Shown one piece after another: positions 11,361 through 22,935 of a stretch of DNA of 64,000 nt. The notes beneath the pieces were generated by a model that saw nothing but the letters and a program-made list of their open reading frames with translations, was not told the DNA's origin and did no database searches. Position 1 is the first letter of the stretch, and every line of letters begins with the position of its first letter. Location: NCBI GenBank assembly GCA_009761415.1, contig QUOL01000008.1, forward strand, positions 1,550,001-1,614,000, in the 5' to 3' direction. Origin of the DNA: Sarcomyxa edulis. Lineage: Eukaryota > Basidiomycota > Agaricomycetes > Agaricales > Mycenaceae. A program made the position numbers and the translations under genes.

Positions 11361-13700
11361 GTGCCAGTGGAAGACCGGGGCAGCGTGCTCAAGCAACTTG
11401 AGTTTCGGACTCGGACCGATGTGACCGTTGCCAAACCACGATCATCCTCTTCGCCATCCTCTCCATCGTCCATGCATCGTCTTGGTCAGAAAGTAGCAGA
11501 TGCATTCCACAACCAGTCTCACTCTCACTCTACACCTAGCCCTTCGAATTCCGATCTGACTAGTACATGGGAACGTGATCAATATCGTTATCGAAAACAT
11601 CGAGGCGTAAACTTGGGTTAGTCCAATATCAATCAACGTCCAGTCCAGTCTTCCATCCATCCATCCAACAACATCGGCCCATCCATCCACCCAACTGAGA
11701 TACTCACGGCGTGACTATCCTAGGATCCTGGTTCGTCCTCGAACGATGGATCTCACCCAGCCCATTCCGCTGTGCACAGGCCCCAGCGCAAAGTGACCTC
11801 GACGTCGCTCGCGGTGCACAAGCCAAGGAGATCTTGGAATCTCATTGGGATACGTGGATGACTGAAGAGGATTGGGGGTGGATTGCGGAGAGGGGGATTA
11901 ATGCTGTTAGGATACCGGTGCGTGCAGCTGCAGGCTTTAGGGTACAGTATATTTGACCTTAGGGTTATAAATGTAAGATAGGATATTATCATCTATGCGG
12001 ACTCGACCCGTCCGTTATCCACGGGACGGATTTCGAGGGACTGGGATATGTATTCGGTGGTGCGTGGAGGAGGATTTGCGATGCCATTGCGACTGCACGC
12101 CGGTATGGTATTGGTGTCCTCATAGGTGCGTATGTCTCCCTCCCTCAATTCATCTATATGTCACTGATACACGTATCGAGAAAGACCTACACGCAGCCCC
12201 AGGAAAACAAAACCCCGACTCTCACTCCGGCACGTCCAACCCACCTACATTCTTCACCGATGGACGCAACAAATCACATACCATCGAGATTCTCCGAATA
12301 CTCGTCCGCGCCCTCTCCCAATCCCAGTCCCAATCCCAGTCCCAGTCTCAATCTCCCTCCACTTCCCCTACCTTCCCAAACATCATAGGCATCGAACTCC
12401 TCAACGAACCGCACCCCCCCAACGCCAACGACGATGCCCTCAAACAATGGTACACCGTGACAATCAACGCTCTCCGACGCGTCGATGCCTCCATCCCGAT
12501 TTATATCGGCGATTGTTGGCGGATGGAGGGGTATGCTGAGTATGTCAAGTCGCTCTCTTCTTCCTCTGAGGCGATCTCTTCTTCCTCTGAGGTGATAAAG
12601 GATGAGGAGGAGGAGGAGGAGGAGGGGATGATAATCCTAGACCACCACTTATACCGCTGTTTCACACCCTCCGACATCTCCACATCCGCATCCGCACACT
12701 CCCAGTCTCTGTGTGATCGAAACGCGGACACGCCGAAGATGTTCGCGAGGGTGTCTGAGAAGTTGGGTGGGGCGTGTGTGGGTGGGGGAGGGGGAGGGGG
12801 GTTGGTGGTGGGTGAATGGTCTGGTGCGCTTAACCCTGGGTCCTTAACACAATCGGGAAACGGTGGATGTGTTGGAGTGGAGGGGCAAGTGAGGGAGTGG
12901 ATTGAGGCACAGATGGGGTTATTTGAGAGGTGTTGTTCGGGGTGGTTTTTTTGGACGTATAAAAAGGAGAAGGAATGTGGTAATAACGGAAAGGATAAGG
13001 ATGTGGATATGGGGTGGTGTCTGAGAGACGCGGTTGATGGGGGTGTGTTTCCTGATTGGGTTGGGTTGAGGGCTACTACTACTAAGAAGTTGGATCCTGA
13101 TTGCGAGAGAGTAAGGAGGGACTGTTCTAGGGAAGCTTGCAAAGAAAAAGCGCTAGGTATAGATTTACTCCTCAATTTGATTCTGGTTTGTTTTACTCAT
13201 CTACGCGCATAGGTGCCCACATATCCTACTGGTCGCGCTACCCCGGGACGTACCACCACCAGCGATTCGGGGATGGGTTTGCGATGGGGTGGGATGATGC
13301 GTGGCGGTTCTTCCTATCTGGCTCGGGGACGCATGATAATGTACCTCCGGAGCTGGGGATCGGAAAGACAACTTCGGAGTGGGGTTTGGGAACTCATGAT
13401 AAGGGGACTGGTAAGGCAATCCCTGAATTGGGATTCAGAGGTGCTTGGATCAGACGGAGGATTAGGACACAAGATCGTATGGAGGGGACGGGGTTTTGGG
13501 AGTTTGGTGAGTTTCTGTTTCTGTATTTCGTGTCCGTGTTCTAGGTGTAGTGTGGTGTGATGAGAGGGGAGGAAGGTGAGAGAGAAAGAACGGAAGGAAG
13601 ATGCTGATGTGCTTGTTTTATGGATGCAGAACATGGGTTTAACCAAGGCGTTGATGCTGCGAGGGGGGATTTCGAGAGGGTGTATTGCCAGTGTGGTTGA
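11361..13700 (+). CDS. GH5 exo-beta-1,3-glucanase-like protein (Exg3-type)
   Basis: Glycoside hydrolase family 5, acting on beta-1,3-glucan of the fungal wall by family analogy. Exon 1 (11361-11616) ends YRKHRGVNLG and splices to SWFVLERWISPSPFR at 11724. Further exons carry YYHLCGLDPS, DLHAAPGKQNPDSHSG, the acid/base glutamate in ELLNEPHPP and the nucleophile glutamate in VVGEWSGALNP. The last exon ends FNQGVDAARGDFERVYCQCG, stopping at 13698-13700. No signal peptide is seen, as in the cytosolic Exg3 group. The start is uncertain: an in-frame ATG at 11472 is an alternative. Odd features are a Ser-Gln run near 12310-12350, a Ser/Glu-rich insertion near 12545-12625 and a poly-Gly stretch near 12780, which make the protein longer than usual. 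Donor choice for the second intron (11918 or 11922) is unsettled. Confidence 0.85.
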
Positions 13701-14630
13701 TTTTGGTTGGTTGGTTTGTCGTGGATATGGTCATTGGGTGGGAGAAAGCGAGGATGGGTGAGTAGGGGATGAGGAATGTACAGTGTAGGTAAGCCAATCG
13801 GTGAACTTGTCTCGCTATGAGAACTGATGTTGTGTGTATAAGGTCAGATATATATGATTCCACCGTGTACTTAGTTACTTCCGTTAATGCAAGGCAATCT
13901 CGAATTCGAAACAGACTTCACGAAGCCTGGCCGTCCCGGGCCTCTGGAGTGACGCGACGCGACTCTAAAGCCTTTGCACATATATCGTCCTCGATATATC
14001 TCCACTTACCCGACCCGAATTGAACTAGAGTGCGTCCGGTCTTGGTCTTGGAGATGCCCTCGCACCCTGGCTCCCTGGTAGCGTCTCAGGCGCCATCGGA
14101 AGATAGTATGATAATATCCCGATACGGTACGGTACGGTAAACTCGCGTATGGAGCTAACAAGAACCACGCCTTTGAACTGTCGTTGTCAGTGAAACTTGA
14201 AGCTAATGAAATTCCTTTTTTTCTGCCACTGCCAGTGGTTTATCTGGTGGTTAATGCTGATGCATAAATCCAGTCAAGTTCGTAGCATTTAGAGGAACAG
14301 ATTATTCAAATTGTGTACTTGATTACAAAATGGAGAGCAAAATGTACTACTTACTTAGACTAAGGACTTAAAGGAGGAGGACCAAGGAGGACCGAGACTT
14401 CCTTCATGTGGCTGTGCATGTTGATAGTGATGGACCTACAACTTGAAAAATCAAAAAATAGTACTTCTTGGACCTCTCCTCCCCGATTTCAGACGTTTTA
14501 CTTGGATTCAAACACATTTTTGGGTCAACTCTTGACTAACTATCTCAGTCATACCTCCCCATCCTTCGTATTCGACTCCGAAGCTCTTTAGGCCGCCAGT
14601 CCTACCGCGTTCATCGACACTCGCTGGCAG
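13701..14630. other. Intergenic, no gene seen
   Basis: 3' flank of the glucanase gene and upstream region of the F-box gene. A short TACGG triple repeat lies near 14125. No supported ORF. Confidence 0.6.
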
Positions 14631-15992
14631 ATGGAAGGGCTATGTCTCGAAAGGGCTTCCTACGCACAAGAAAATCGCATACCAGGTCCTTCTATCGATA
14701 CATCTACCTCCTCTGAGTCCACTTCCATCTTGCGCGACCCCTTTGAGACCTTGCCCATCGACATCATCATCGAAACTGTCTCCCTCTTGAACTATCCTAA
14801 TAGAAAACAGCACATCGCTCTCAGGCTATCTCATGTTTCAAAGTCATGGCGAACCATCATTCATTCGATACCTACACTGTGGAACGACATCACCGTTGAC
14901 TTGTCGACATCTCTGGATTATCTCGCTGCCTGCCTCGCTCTATCCGCAGATTGTCACCTTAATGTCAAATGCATATTTCAGAAAACGCCTTCTTTCGACT
15001 CGGATGCTGATCGATATCTGGCGGGAGAAATTTTGAATTTGATCGTTCAACACTCCACTCGATGGCGGCGATTTCTGTTTCGCAGTAGCGATCACAGAGT
15101 CTTGGAGAAACTCTTATCTTGCTTGGAAGTGATAGACACACCCCAGTTGGAATTTTTGGGTCTTGTAGACCATAAAACTTGGGAGAATCGACAACCCGGC
15201 GATTTCCGTCATTTTTCCCTTCCCATTCCTTGTCCGAAATTGACGACTCTTGAACTTCGCGTCCTCTCTGATTTATCCAGGATCATACCCATCCATCTCA
15301 AAGCTCTCGTTCTGTCGTCGCCAAATCTCGCGAACCTCACGATTCACGGAATGGCCATAGATCTATCTCAGTCTGATGCCCACGAAAGTATCAGTATCCC
15401 TTCTCTACGCTTTCTCGCAATAGGACAGTTTCCCAGCGATGGAGTGTACATGGGCTCCTTGCTCAACCTGCTCGCGGTCCCCTCTGTCGAGATCTTACAA
15501 CTGTGGGGTCATGGATCTAGACCTGAAACAACGGCGATAGTCCAAACGATCGGCCCACAGAGTTTTCCTTCCCTCCGATCCCTCAGTCTATTTCATATCG
15601 AACTCTATGATGATTTTCCCCCTTGGATCGCTAGGACGTTCCCAGATCTAACGGACATAGCTTTTATTGAGAAGCGGTTATCGTTTGTACACCAGTTTCT
15701 TCGTTGGCTCGCGAATAATCCGGAGAGAGCTAGTGAGCCTAGAGAGCCGTTACCCTTCCTTCGAAGGATCAAGTTTCCCCTAGCGGACCCGCTTCTTCTT
15801 ACGAAGGCTGTCTCCGCGCGACCTCGTATTTCCCGGATTTGCGTGAGCAAGCCTTTCCTAGCCCCGCAGGCTCGCCGCTTGCCTACGACGGACGTGGTTG
15901 AACGGCTGCAATTCGAGGGTTTCGATAGTCTGGATGCTACCGATGAATATCGGGATCAGATATACGAACCGGAGTCGTTTTATGGGATTTGA
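14631..15992 (+). CDS. F-box-like protein with LRR-like C-terminus
   Basis: Single-exon ORF of 453 residues, starting MEGLCLERASYAQ. Residues about 37-88 form an F-box-like motif (PFETLPIDIIIETVSLL, then LRLSHVSKSWRTIIHSIP and LWNDITVD). It is followed by irregular leucine-rich repeats such as CPKLTTLELRVL and FPSLRSLSLFHIEL. F-box proteins of this form are greatly expanded in Agaricomycetes and are expected to act as substrate adaptors of SCF ubiquitin ligases, binding Skp1 through the F-box. The target is unknown. The frame is intact from start to stop. Confidence 0.85.
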   Translation: MEGLCLERASYAQENRIPGPSIDTSTSSESTSILRDPFETLPIDIIIETVSLLNYPNRKQHIALRLSHVSKSWRTIIHSIPTLWNDITVDLSTSLDYLAACLALSADCHLNVKCIFQKTPSFDSDADRYLAGEILNLIVQHSTRWRRFLFRSSDHRVLEKLLSCLEVIDTPQLEFLGLVDHKTWENRQPGDFRHFSLPIPCPKLTTLELRVLSDLSRIIPIHLKALVLSSPNLANLTIHGMAIDLSQSDAHESISIPSLRFLAIGQFPSDGVYMGSLLNLLAVPSVEILQLWGHGSRPETTAIVQTIGPQSFPSLRSLSLFHIELYDDFPPWIARTFPDLTDIAFIEKRLSFVHQFLRWLANNPERASEPREPLPFLRRIKFPLADPLLLTKAVSARPRISRICVSKPFLAPQARRLPTTDVVERLQFEGFDSLDATDEYRDQIYEPESFYGI

Positions 15993-16585
15993 AGGTGAGG
16001 GGATGTTTGCTCTCATGCCTTGATAATTAACAGAAATGTCCAGCTCACGATCTACAGCCTGAGACGCCTCATGAATTGGCAGGCTTCTCTCCGTCGAAGG
16101 GCCTATCACATCGAATGATCTCGATGTTCCCACAGCGAGCGCCAAATTCATCAGCGTCAATCCAGCGAATAGTTGTGTGTGAAGTTTAGCATCCGTACAG
16201 CCACCGAGGTTCCTCTCGTGCCTCGACAACATCGATGTCAATCCTTGTTCTTCCTGAACACCGCCATGCGATTCATATCGGCCTCGGGATTCAAAATTCG
16301 ACATCAGGTTCATTCGAGTCTGTTGTTCTTTACAATGGCGAGTTTCTTGAACACGTTCTTTATCCCCGCCACGTTGTCATGGACCATCTGCGGCGCATCG
16401 TTCGTGCGTACCAGTCTTCTTTGATGCCACAATAGCCATAATGCGCCGTTAAATACCGGTTTACACCACGCTTGACGCTCCCTTACTCGTCTTTCCCCTC
16501 TGGTCTCATACAACAAAATCTTGTCATCGATAAGAACACGTGGACCACTTTAATCGCATCATCACCCATAAGCATCCTGCCTCTC
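15993..16585. other. Intergenic
   Basis: Short ORFs on both strands without domains. The in-frame extension of the next gene up to an ATG at 16472 may be untranslated leader or N-terminus. Confidence 0.4.
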
Positions 16586-17446
16586 ATGGCCACCCCCCAT
16601 ACGTGCTACTCAAATGTCTGTTGTGGCTTTGCTGCCGCTGCTAATCCGCTGCCAACCCCCAATCGACCTCGTGGCCACCGTCGTCGTCAGCCTCCACAAA
16701 CTCCAGGAACTTCCATTATATATCCACAGAATCTGGCCTCTGCGGGGAACATGCCTGCGTTTACCGGCTCCTCGCCCGTCGTGTATCAGACTCGCACAAT
16801 GGCAGATGGGTCGATCATGACTTGGTACACACCTACAGGCGTAAACTGGAATTCTAATTGGAACTCTACAGATCAGTGGACACCAGGGACGTTCCCTCCA
16901 CAACCCTTTGGAACGCCCGTACCCATACAGCTCCACCCTCATCTCATTCCCAACCCGAATAATGTATATTTCCGGCAGGTTGATTGGGATATAGCGCGTA
17001 TGCCATCGACGGCGAGACGAACGACAGGTCGAGGGCTTACAGTACCTCTGGACCTTGACCAAATAGCTGTTTCTCCGAAGGCAACACACATCCATCTTCT
17101 GAGCTCATTCGAGACTCTTCAAGGCTGGATGCAGCGATGGGGTCCGATCATCATACTGAAGAACGAAATCACGATCAGAGATATCTTCGAGGCCATCTAT
17201 ACGTACTTCCAAGTACCGTTGACTGAGGATGAGGTGGCGGGGGCGTGTCGTAATGATGATGATGAGGCGAGGTTGACCCATGCTGCGTACATGAGGATCC
17301 AGAGTGGGGATCAGATACATGCTGTTGAGGTACAGAATGGTTTTCGGAGAGTGGATGTTGTTGGGACTCATAGAATGTTTGCGGGGATCATACCGTTGGT
17401 TTATAGTGATGGGACGTGGAAAGCGTTTTTGCAACTGCAGCGGTGA
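16586..17446 (+). CDS. DUF6699-domain protein
   Basis: Single-exon ORF. I prefer the ATG at 16586 (MATPHTCYSN, 286 residues) over the in-frame ATG at 16472, because family members usually begin close to the Pro-rich linker; the longer form of 324 residues cannot be excluded. After a Pro/Thr-rich N-terminal half comes the DUF6699 domain: VQLHPHLIP-like entry, YFRQVDWDIARMPS, LTVPLDLDQIAVSP, then ITIRDIFEAIYTYFQVPLT and a C-terminal segment ending in a strand-rich motif (FRRVDVVGTHRMFAGII). Function is unknown. It is the first of four family members within 8 kb. Confidence 0.75.
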   Translation: MATPHTCYSNVCCGFAAAANPLPTPNRPRGHRRRQPPQTPGTSIIYPQNLASAGNMPAFTGSSPVVYQTRTMADGSIMTWYTPTGVNWNSNWNSTDQWTPGTFPPQPFGTPVPIQLHPHLIPNPNNVYFRQVDWDIARMPSTARRTTGRGLTVPLDLDQIAVSPKATHIHLLSSFETLQGWMQRWGPIIILKNEITIRDIFEAIYTYFQVPLTEDEVAGACRNDDDEARLTHAAYMRIQSGDQIHAVEVQNGFRRVDVVGTHRMFAGIIPLVYSDGTWKAFLQLQR

Positions 17447-18869
17447 CGAGATGACATGTATTCGACCTCACCTTAGATGTCTTCTACTATTGACCTGTAT
17501 AATCGCAATGTAAAACCACTGGAGTCTATAGAATCTTGACTGTAGTTGTCGATCAAAAATGAACCTTATAGAATCACGATTCAGGTTTTCGACGTCGCGT
17601 CGGTCAACTTCTTACTGAAGGATGCTATCGTTCTCGAATGACCTACGACCACCACCCACGATTCGAGGATTTCTCAAGGCATCTAGATTAGCGTTGAGGT
17701 GGTTCCAAGTTGGCGAGGAGAGAGATTCATAGGATGGGCACGAATTCCGACAGGTGAGTTCGATCATTTTTCTTGATGTCTCTTTCGTTCTCTTTGACTA
17801 TGTATCAATCTCAAAGCTTTCTTGAACGATGCGATTCACTGGCAACCCCTCTGGCAGAGTCAATCTCCATATGGGAGCTCATCTTCCGCTTCAGGTTTTC
17901 CAAAGCGGCGTCCCACAACAAAAGACCTGTTGGCTTTCTTCCCCTGGCCGGTCTCGAGTTTGTTTCTTGTCGTATATCTGAAGGGCAGAAGTTGCCTCAG
18001 GTTGTCGCTAGTAGTAAGTCTAACATCCATTGATGACATTGGACATGAAGCAGGTATTTTCGTAACATGTTCTTGTCAAGGCCGTTTGCGATTTCTACCC
18101 CCTCTCTCAGATGTTATTGTTATCTAGATAATGGCTCTTGCACAGCGCCTTCCATTGTGTTCAGCAGGAAAATGCTGTGGCCAACCGTCTCCGACAAAAA
18201 GGTCTTCTCGGGCTTCTCAAGATTTTCCGTGTTCTGATCAATAGAAGTTGACCTTCAACCCTCCTTTGTCTACTTCTTGCCGTCGCGCACCTAGGTCAAA
18301 CAAGAATACCTCGAGGCACGAGTTCTCAAGGGATTGTTTACTCTGCCTTGGGAAGACTAACCTAGCGCCCAGCTCTTGTTCTGGCAATCTCCGTGGCCAG
18401 CGCTCGCATCACCATGTCTTCATACTTCCAAACTCGCACAAAAACCCTTTCTTCAATGCACTATTGTCGCGTCTTGTTACGAGCGGCATACAATTCGGTT
18501 GAAGAGGACACAACGCACAGCAGTTCCTGGTCTCGACACTTATAATCAATTTACAAAGCGAATTCCACACAACTGACCTGATTCTCCCTCCCGCTTTATT
18601 TCATTACCATGGCCGTCCTGCAGCCCTTTACACCAAATCTCTCGTACTGCTTGTGGAAATATGGATTAGTTGACAACATAACATCATATGTAAATCCTGG
18701 GGTCAAGATACCCACAACAATTGAGCATCATCTCCGTGCGCAAACTTTGTCAAGTGATTTGAAAGCTTCTTGCTGATGCTCCTGTTTACTCTGTCCAGCT
18801 CACAACACTACCGTTTTACAACCGCAGCACGATGATTTGCTTCGTTATCTCCAGGTGCAGCAGGGTTAT
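17447..18869. other. Intergenic, no supported gene
   Basis: Short ORFs only. A good-context ATG at 18609 (ATTACCATGGCC) looked like an upstream exon of the next gene, but no GT donor in its frame joins in phase to the acceptor at 18797-18798. It may be unrelated or a 5' leader. Confidence 0.4.
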
Positions 18870-20333
18870 ATGGGACAATACCTCAATACGATCTCGCAAC
18901 AGTTATATCAGCTACAGCAGCAACTCCAAATTCAGCAGCAGACAGAGCAGCCACAGCAAGCACCACCGCAACATCATCACCATCACCGACAGCCTGAGCA
19001 GCAGTCACAGCCGGCGTTGCCAATTCCGCTTGAGCCGCTCCCACGGCGCGCATCACCACGCTCGTCGTTGCCGCTGCCTCAGCAACAGCAACAGCAATTC
19101 CAACCTCAGGCCGACGAGCAGGCAGGACCTCGAGATCGAAACGAAAGAGGAATGGAAGAAGATCATGAAGATCTGCCCACCCAAGGAAAGAAGCTGAACT
19201 GTGTTCTCGAACACGTACCTCGAGACCGTCTTTTCTACGATCCCGTCATATGGCATGTCAAAGTACCGTATGCTCAAGGCAATGTCCGACACCACACCTT
19301 CCCATACGACGAGCCAGCCTTTTGGCCGTCGGGCTTGCTGTTCTGCATCGAAATTGATGTTGAGACAATTTTCGATCGCCCGCCTTTGCACACAATGGAC
19401 GCTCTGAACGGGCCTTGGGACTTTATTTGGGTTTATGGTCGAAATGCTCTGTACGTTACTGTTGCAGATGTATTCGACGCACTACAAAGATATTTCCAAA
19501 AACCCGTGAGGCTCAGGACCGGGCTCGCCGCCCATCGTCACGATTTCTGTCGTCTCGGTCAGGAATGGTTTGGTGGGTTGGAGATGACCAAAGGCGGTGA
19601 TACGTTTCGATTGCGCCTGAAGTCCTTTGACTCTCTTCTGCCCCGCATGGATGGAGCACAACCTGCTACTGGACCATCAGATAATCCTCACCCACCGGTA
19701 CCACATCCACCACGTTCACCACGTTCCCCTCCTGGAATTCTGACACCTGCGGCCCATCTACCAACGCTTGAAAATGCAAGCCGACAAGCGGAATCCCTTG
19801 CGCCTGTAGGACGGACTGCTGAATACGGATTCACGGCGGTGCTTCAGTATCCGATCTCCCGCTTACGTTGGTCTATCAACCAGATGCCAGAGCCACAGGG
19901 AATCACCCGGCATGAATCAGAGTTGTCAGCTTGGGATGATCCGGCTGTACCAACAAACCTCGATCTCATGGTGTTTACTATACGCCTACCAACTGGGATT
20001 GCCCTCCCAGACGAGGAGAAACAGCTTTGGGGAGCCATTCGTGTCGAGGCAGCGGGCCACTATATCACAGTTGGCGAAGTACTGCTTGCTATATACCACT
20101 TTTTCCAAATACCTCTTACCCACCGGGAAATATCGAAAGTGTCGGAGGATACCTGGGATAGCGAGATTATGCCATACATCCGGAGTAGAGAGGCTCGTTC
20201 TCATGAGCCTGTACGTGCTGATTTGTTCAAGGGGGCCACAATATTTTTGGGACTCGCGCGTTTCGATGAAAGCACCTCGCATCTTGGGTTAGAGGCATCT
20301 CTCCAAGTTCACACCTCGATACCGTTGCCTTGA
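18870..20333 (+). CDS. Two-domain DUF6699 protein, Gln-rich N-terminus
   Basis: Long open frame; first in-frame ATG at 18870 (MGQYLNTISQQLYQLQQQ), 487 residues. The frame is open upstream to 18777 behind a plausible acceptor (TCTGTCCAG), so an upstream coding exon is possible. The N-terminus is a Gln/His/Pro-rich low-complexity tract. Two successive DUF6699-like units follow: unit 1 has VWHVKV-like entry, then LYVTVADVFDALQRYFQKP; unit 2 has LQYPISRLRWSINQMPEP, then ITVGEVLLAIYHFFQIPLT. A Pro-rich linker (near 19680-19760) separates them. The family's function is unknown; a tandem domain pair suggests an internal duplication. Confidence 0.7.
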   Translation: MGQYLNTISQQLYQLQQQLQIQQQTEQPQQAPPQHHHHHRQPEQQSQPALPIPLEPLPRRASPRSSLPLPQQQQQQFQPQADEQAGPRDRNERGMEEDHEDLPTQGKKLNCVLEHVPRDRLFYDPVIWHVKVPYAQGNVRHHTFPYDEPAFWPSGLLFCIEIDVETIFDRPPLHTMDALNGPWDFIWVYGRNALYVTVADVFDALQRYFQKPVRLRTGLAAHRHDFCRLGQEWFGGLEMTKGGDTFRLRLKSFDSLLPRMDGAQPATGPSDNPHPPVPHPPRSPRSPPGILTPAAHLPTLENASRQAESLAPVGRTAEYGFTAVLQYPISRLRWSINQMPEPQGITRHESELSAWDDPAVPTNLDLMVFTIRLPTGIALPDEEKQLWGAIRVEAAGHYITVGEVLLAIYHFFQIPLTHREISKVSEDTWDSEIMPYIRSREARSHEPVRADLFKGATIFLGLARFDESTSHLGLEASLQVHTSIPLP

Positions 20334-20849
20334 ACGTAACGAGATTCCCCTGTTCCCTCCATACACCCGTTCCTTTGCATGTTCGACTTCTATGTATCAT
20401 AATGATCTACCGCATCCTTGCTTTTTACATGGAATAATGTCCCTTTCCCAAACTGTACGAATCTGTGTCGATGTTATGACCTGAAGGCCACTCTGAACTA
20501 ACACACATGTACCACCTTGCGTCCGTTTGCCCTCAATATGTTCTGTCCTGGTTCTCGAGGCCAACTATTGGTTCTTGACTAATCGGGACAGATTTGTTTT
20601 TCTTAACCCCATCTGAGTCTCGTAACTTGCTCGTAACAACACTTTTTATCCAACTTATTGTGTACAGAAACCAATTGTTGTTCTACTCATTTGTTGTTTT
20701 CGCCTTTTTGTGCCCTGCCATGTCGTCAAACCCAAGCAACAGCACTATACTTCGGTGTTATAATACAACGTGTAACCCATGCGTTTTTCCTTCCAGAAAT
20801 CAACATCCGTCGTACCCAACCCACAAGGTGGCAAGATATCCAATTCTAC
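20334..20849. other. Intergenic
   Basis: Space between two same-strand DUF6699 genes. The ATG at 20718 opens a short frame that cannot be spliced in phase to the next gene without a stop. Confidence 0.5.
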
Positions 20850-22566
20850 ATGTATAGTACTGCTCGAACGCGACGAAGGAGTGCTCGAAAGGTGACTCTT
20901 GCCTCCCTTCTTGGTCGTCCACGACATATTCCTCCGCCGGTCTTTCGAGGCGGTATCAATTATGGAGTATTCTGTCCCGAGGAGGACTCGGATGACAGTG
21001 ACACCCGTACGTTTTCAAAGCCAACACCAAGGTTATAGTTTATGAATCTGATACTGATGATTTATGTGAAAAGCTCCAGCTAGTCCGACTCGGCCTTTTG
21101 TCGATGTTGGCAACACGATCCATCGCGATCGACTTCTTTCTGTCATGGGACAGCCAGTTGCAGCACCTCCCCTTCCAACTCCCAATGCGCAATTCCCTGG
21201 ATGGCCTCGAACTCTTGTCGACAACACGATCCATCGCGATCGACTTCTCTCTGTCATGGGCCAGCCAGTTGCAGCACCTCCCCTTCCAACTCCCAATGCG
21301 CAACTCCCTGGATGGCCAGTAGGATGGAATCATGGACTAGGGATGAACAATGTTGGAAGTATTCCCAATGTTCCATTTGTACCTCCGCCTGGACCACCAG
21401 GAATACCACCCTTTGGTACACCAGCGCATCTATTCCCTCATAATGTACAGCCTCCTGCACCGTTCCTGGGAGCACCCAACGTCCCATTTGTACCTCCATC
21501 TGGACCACCTGCTGGACCACCACCCTTTGGTACGCCAGCGCATTCACTTCCTCAGAATGTACAGCCTCCTGCCCCGTTTATGGGGGCACCTGCGCATGTA
21601 CCACCTGCACCTCAATTTTACGGACAGTGTGTCCCCCCATCTCCAGCTTCGCCTGCGCCTCAAAGCCCGGACGTACCTCCTGTCCAAATTCCATATAGAG
21701 CTCCTGCACCTCCTCATGCACCCGTACATCCGCCGCTAATTAGACCATCACCTCAAAGACCTCCTATACCTATAATTCAACCAAGAAATCCAAATTCACG
21801 ATCCCCACCGCCCCGTCCATCTCATCCTCTTAATGATGTACATGCTCCAGCGGCAAGATTGCCGCCCTCAAGAGATCGTCCAGCTCCTCCTCGAGGGATT
21901 CTACGTGATGGAGCTAGACCAAACCCGCCCCCGAATAATCCTCACCCACGAGATGCTGCACCTTCACCGGCAAGATCACTGGAGCCTATCCCTGTCGTTA
22001 TCGACCCACGGACCAATTCTCCCCAAGCGGGGCCCCCCGTGTTCAGCCAAGTTCTACAACATGGCTTTACTCAGCTATATTGGGATATATGCGATGGAAT
22101 CAATCAAGAACTCCTACACTTGTATGGAGCGTTGTCACCTAGCTGGGATGAACTAGCTATACCTACGCGCCCTCATTGCCGAAGGCTTACCATAAACCTT
22201 GAACAATTCGTGGCCTGGAATGTCGTGCCGGCTGTGATCGTCAGGTCTTGGGGGGATATCCGTATCGAGGCATCGGAGGAATCTGGTGTCATTACGAACG
22301 GTGATGTCCTGTCTGGCATCCGGCATTTCTTCAACAGGGTTGTCACTGCGGAGGAAATGTACCAAGTGCCGATTGATAGTGCTTACTACAGAGAAATAGT
22401 GATTGGTGCGAGGCTTAGACATGAGCACAATGCGGATACTATCTTTCGCAGTGATATGCTGCGCAGAATGACAGTGTTCAGGGGGTTGATTTTGCTTGGT
22501 GCCAGAGGAAATCAGGAGTACTTGTCTGCAACCCTCATGCTCTCTGATCATTATATCCACGACTAG
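20850..22566 (+). CDS. DUF6699-domain protein, Pro-rich
   Basis: Two exons, 20850-21006 and 21074-22566, joined in phase 1 through a GTACGT...AAAAG intron (1650 nt, 549 residues). It starts MYSTARTRRRSARKVTL. A very long proline-rich region (residues about 60-330) contains repeated FVPPSGPP-like and FGTPAHSLPQNVQPPAPF-like blocks. The C-terminal DUF6699 domain has YWDICDGINQELLHLYG, LTINLEQFVAWNVVP and ITNGDVLSGIRHFFNRVVT. A 37-codon unit near the N-terminus is duplicated in tandem (separate entry). Nothing in the sequence points to secretion or membrane insertion; the function is unknown. Confidence 0.75.
21111..21317 (+). repeat. Tandem duplication, 111-bp period
   Basis: Two adjacent copies, beginning CAACACGATCCATCGCGATC at 21111 and 21222 and ending at 21206 and 21317 (CCCTGGATGGCC). 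They differ at only a few bases over about 96 bp. The period is 37 codons, so the reading frame is kept and the protein gains a second TIHRDRLLSVMGQPVAAP block. Confidence 0.9.
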
Positions 22567-22935
22567 GTATAATCTAGAGTTCGTCCTTCCTCTTATGACT
22601 GTCTTCAGTATTATTTGTCCATGCCCACAAAGATAATTGATGGAACTCATCTCGATGATGGTACCCAACCAAAGCCCCAAGCATTCAATTAAAAATAAAA
22701 ACGAGAATTCGACGGTGGTTACATGCAGTGTGTACAGACGGAACTCCAAAGGATGACCCTACAGTAATTGAAATAAGTTATTGGTATCGGTAAGTTTGGA
22801 TCCAACGGAACACTGATCATAAAGGTATAAATAAGCGTGTCCCGGCCATCATGTGAGAAAACGAAACCAATAAGGACCATAGCAGAAAAGACTCCCTCAC
22901 CGCATGAAACAAATATCCTCCATCTTGTTCCCAGT
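22567..22935. other. Convergent intergenic stretch
   Basis: Lies between the 3' ends of the plus-strand and minus-strand DUF6699 genes. Presumably the two 3' UTRs; no ORF supported. Confidence 0.5.

Noticed and set aside
12501..13175. Minus-strand 224-codon ORF, Ser/Pro-rich
   Set aside because: Shadow of the GH5 catalytic exon; the plus frame carries both catalytic glutamate motifs.
18837..18869. Extension of the two-domain DUF6699 ORF to 18837
   Set aside because: The codon at 18837 is TTG, not ATG; the first in-frame ATG is at 18870.
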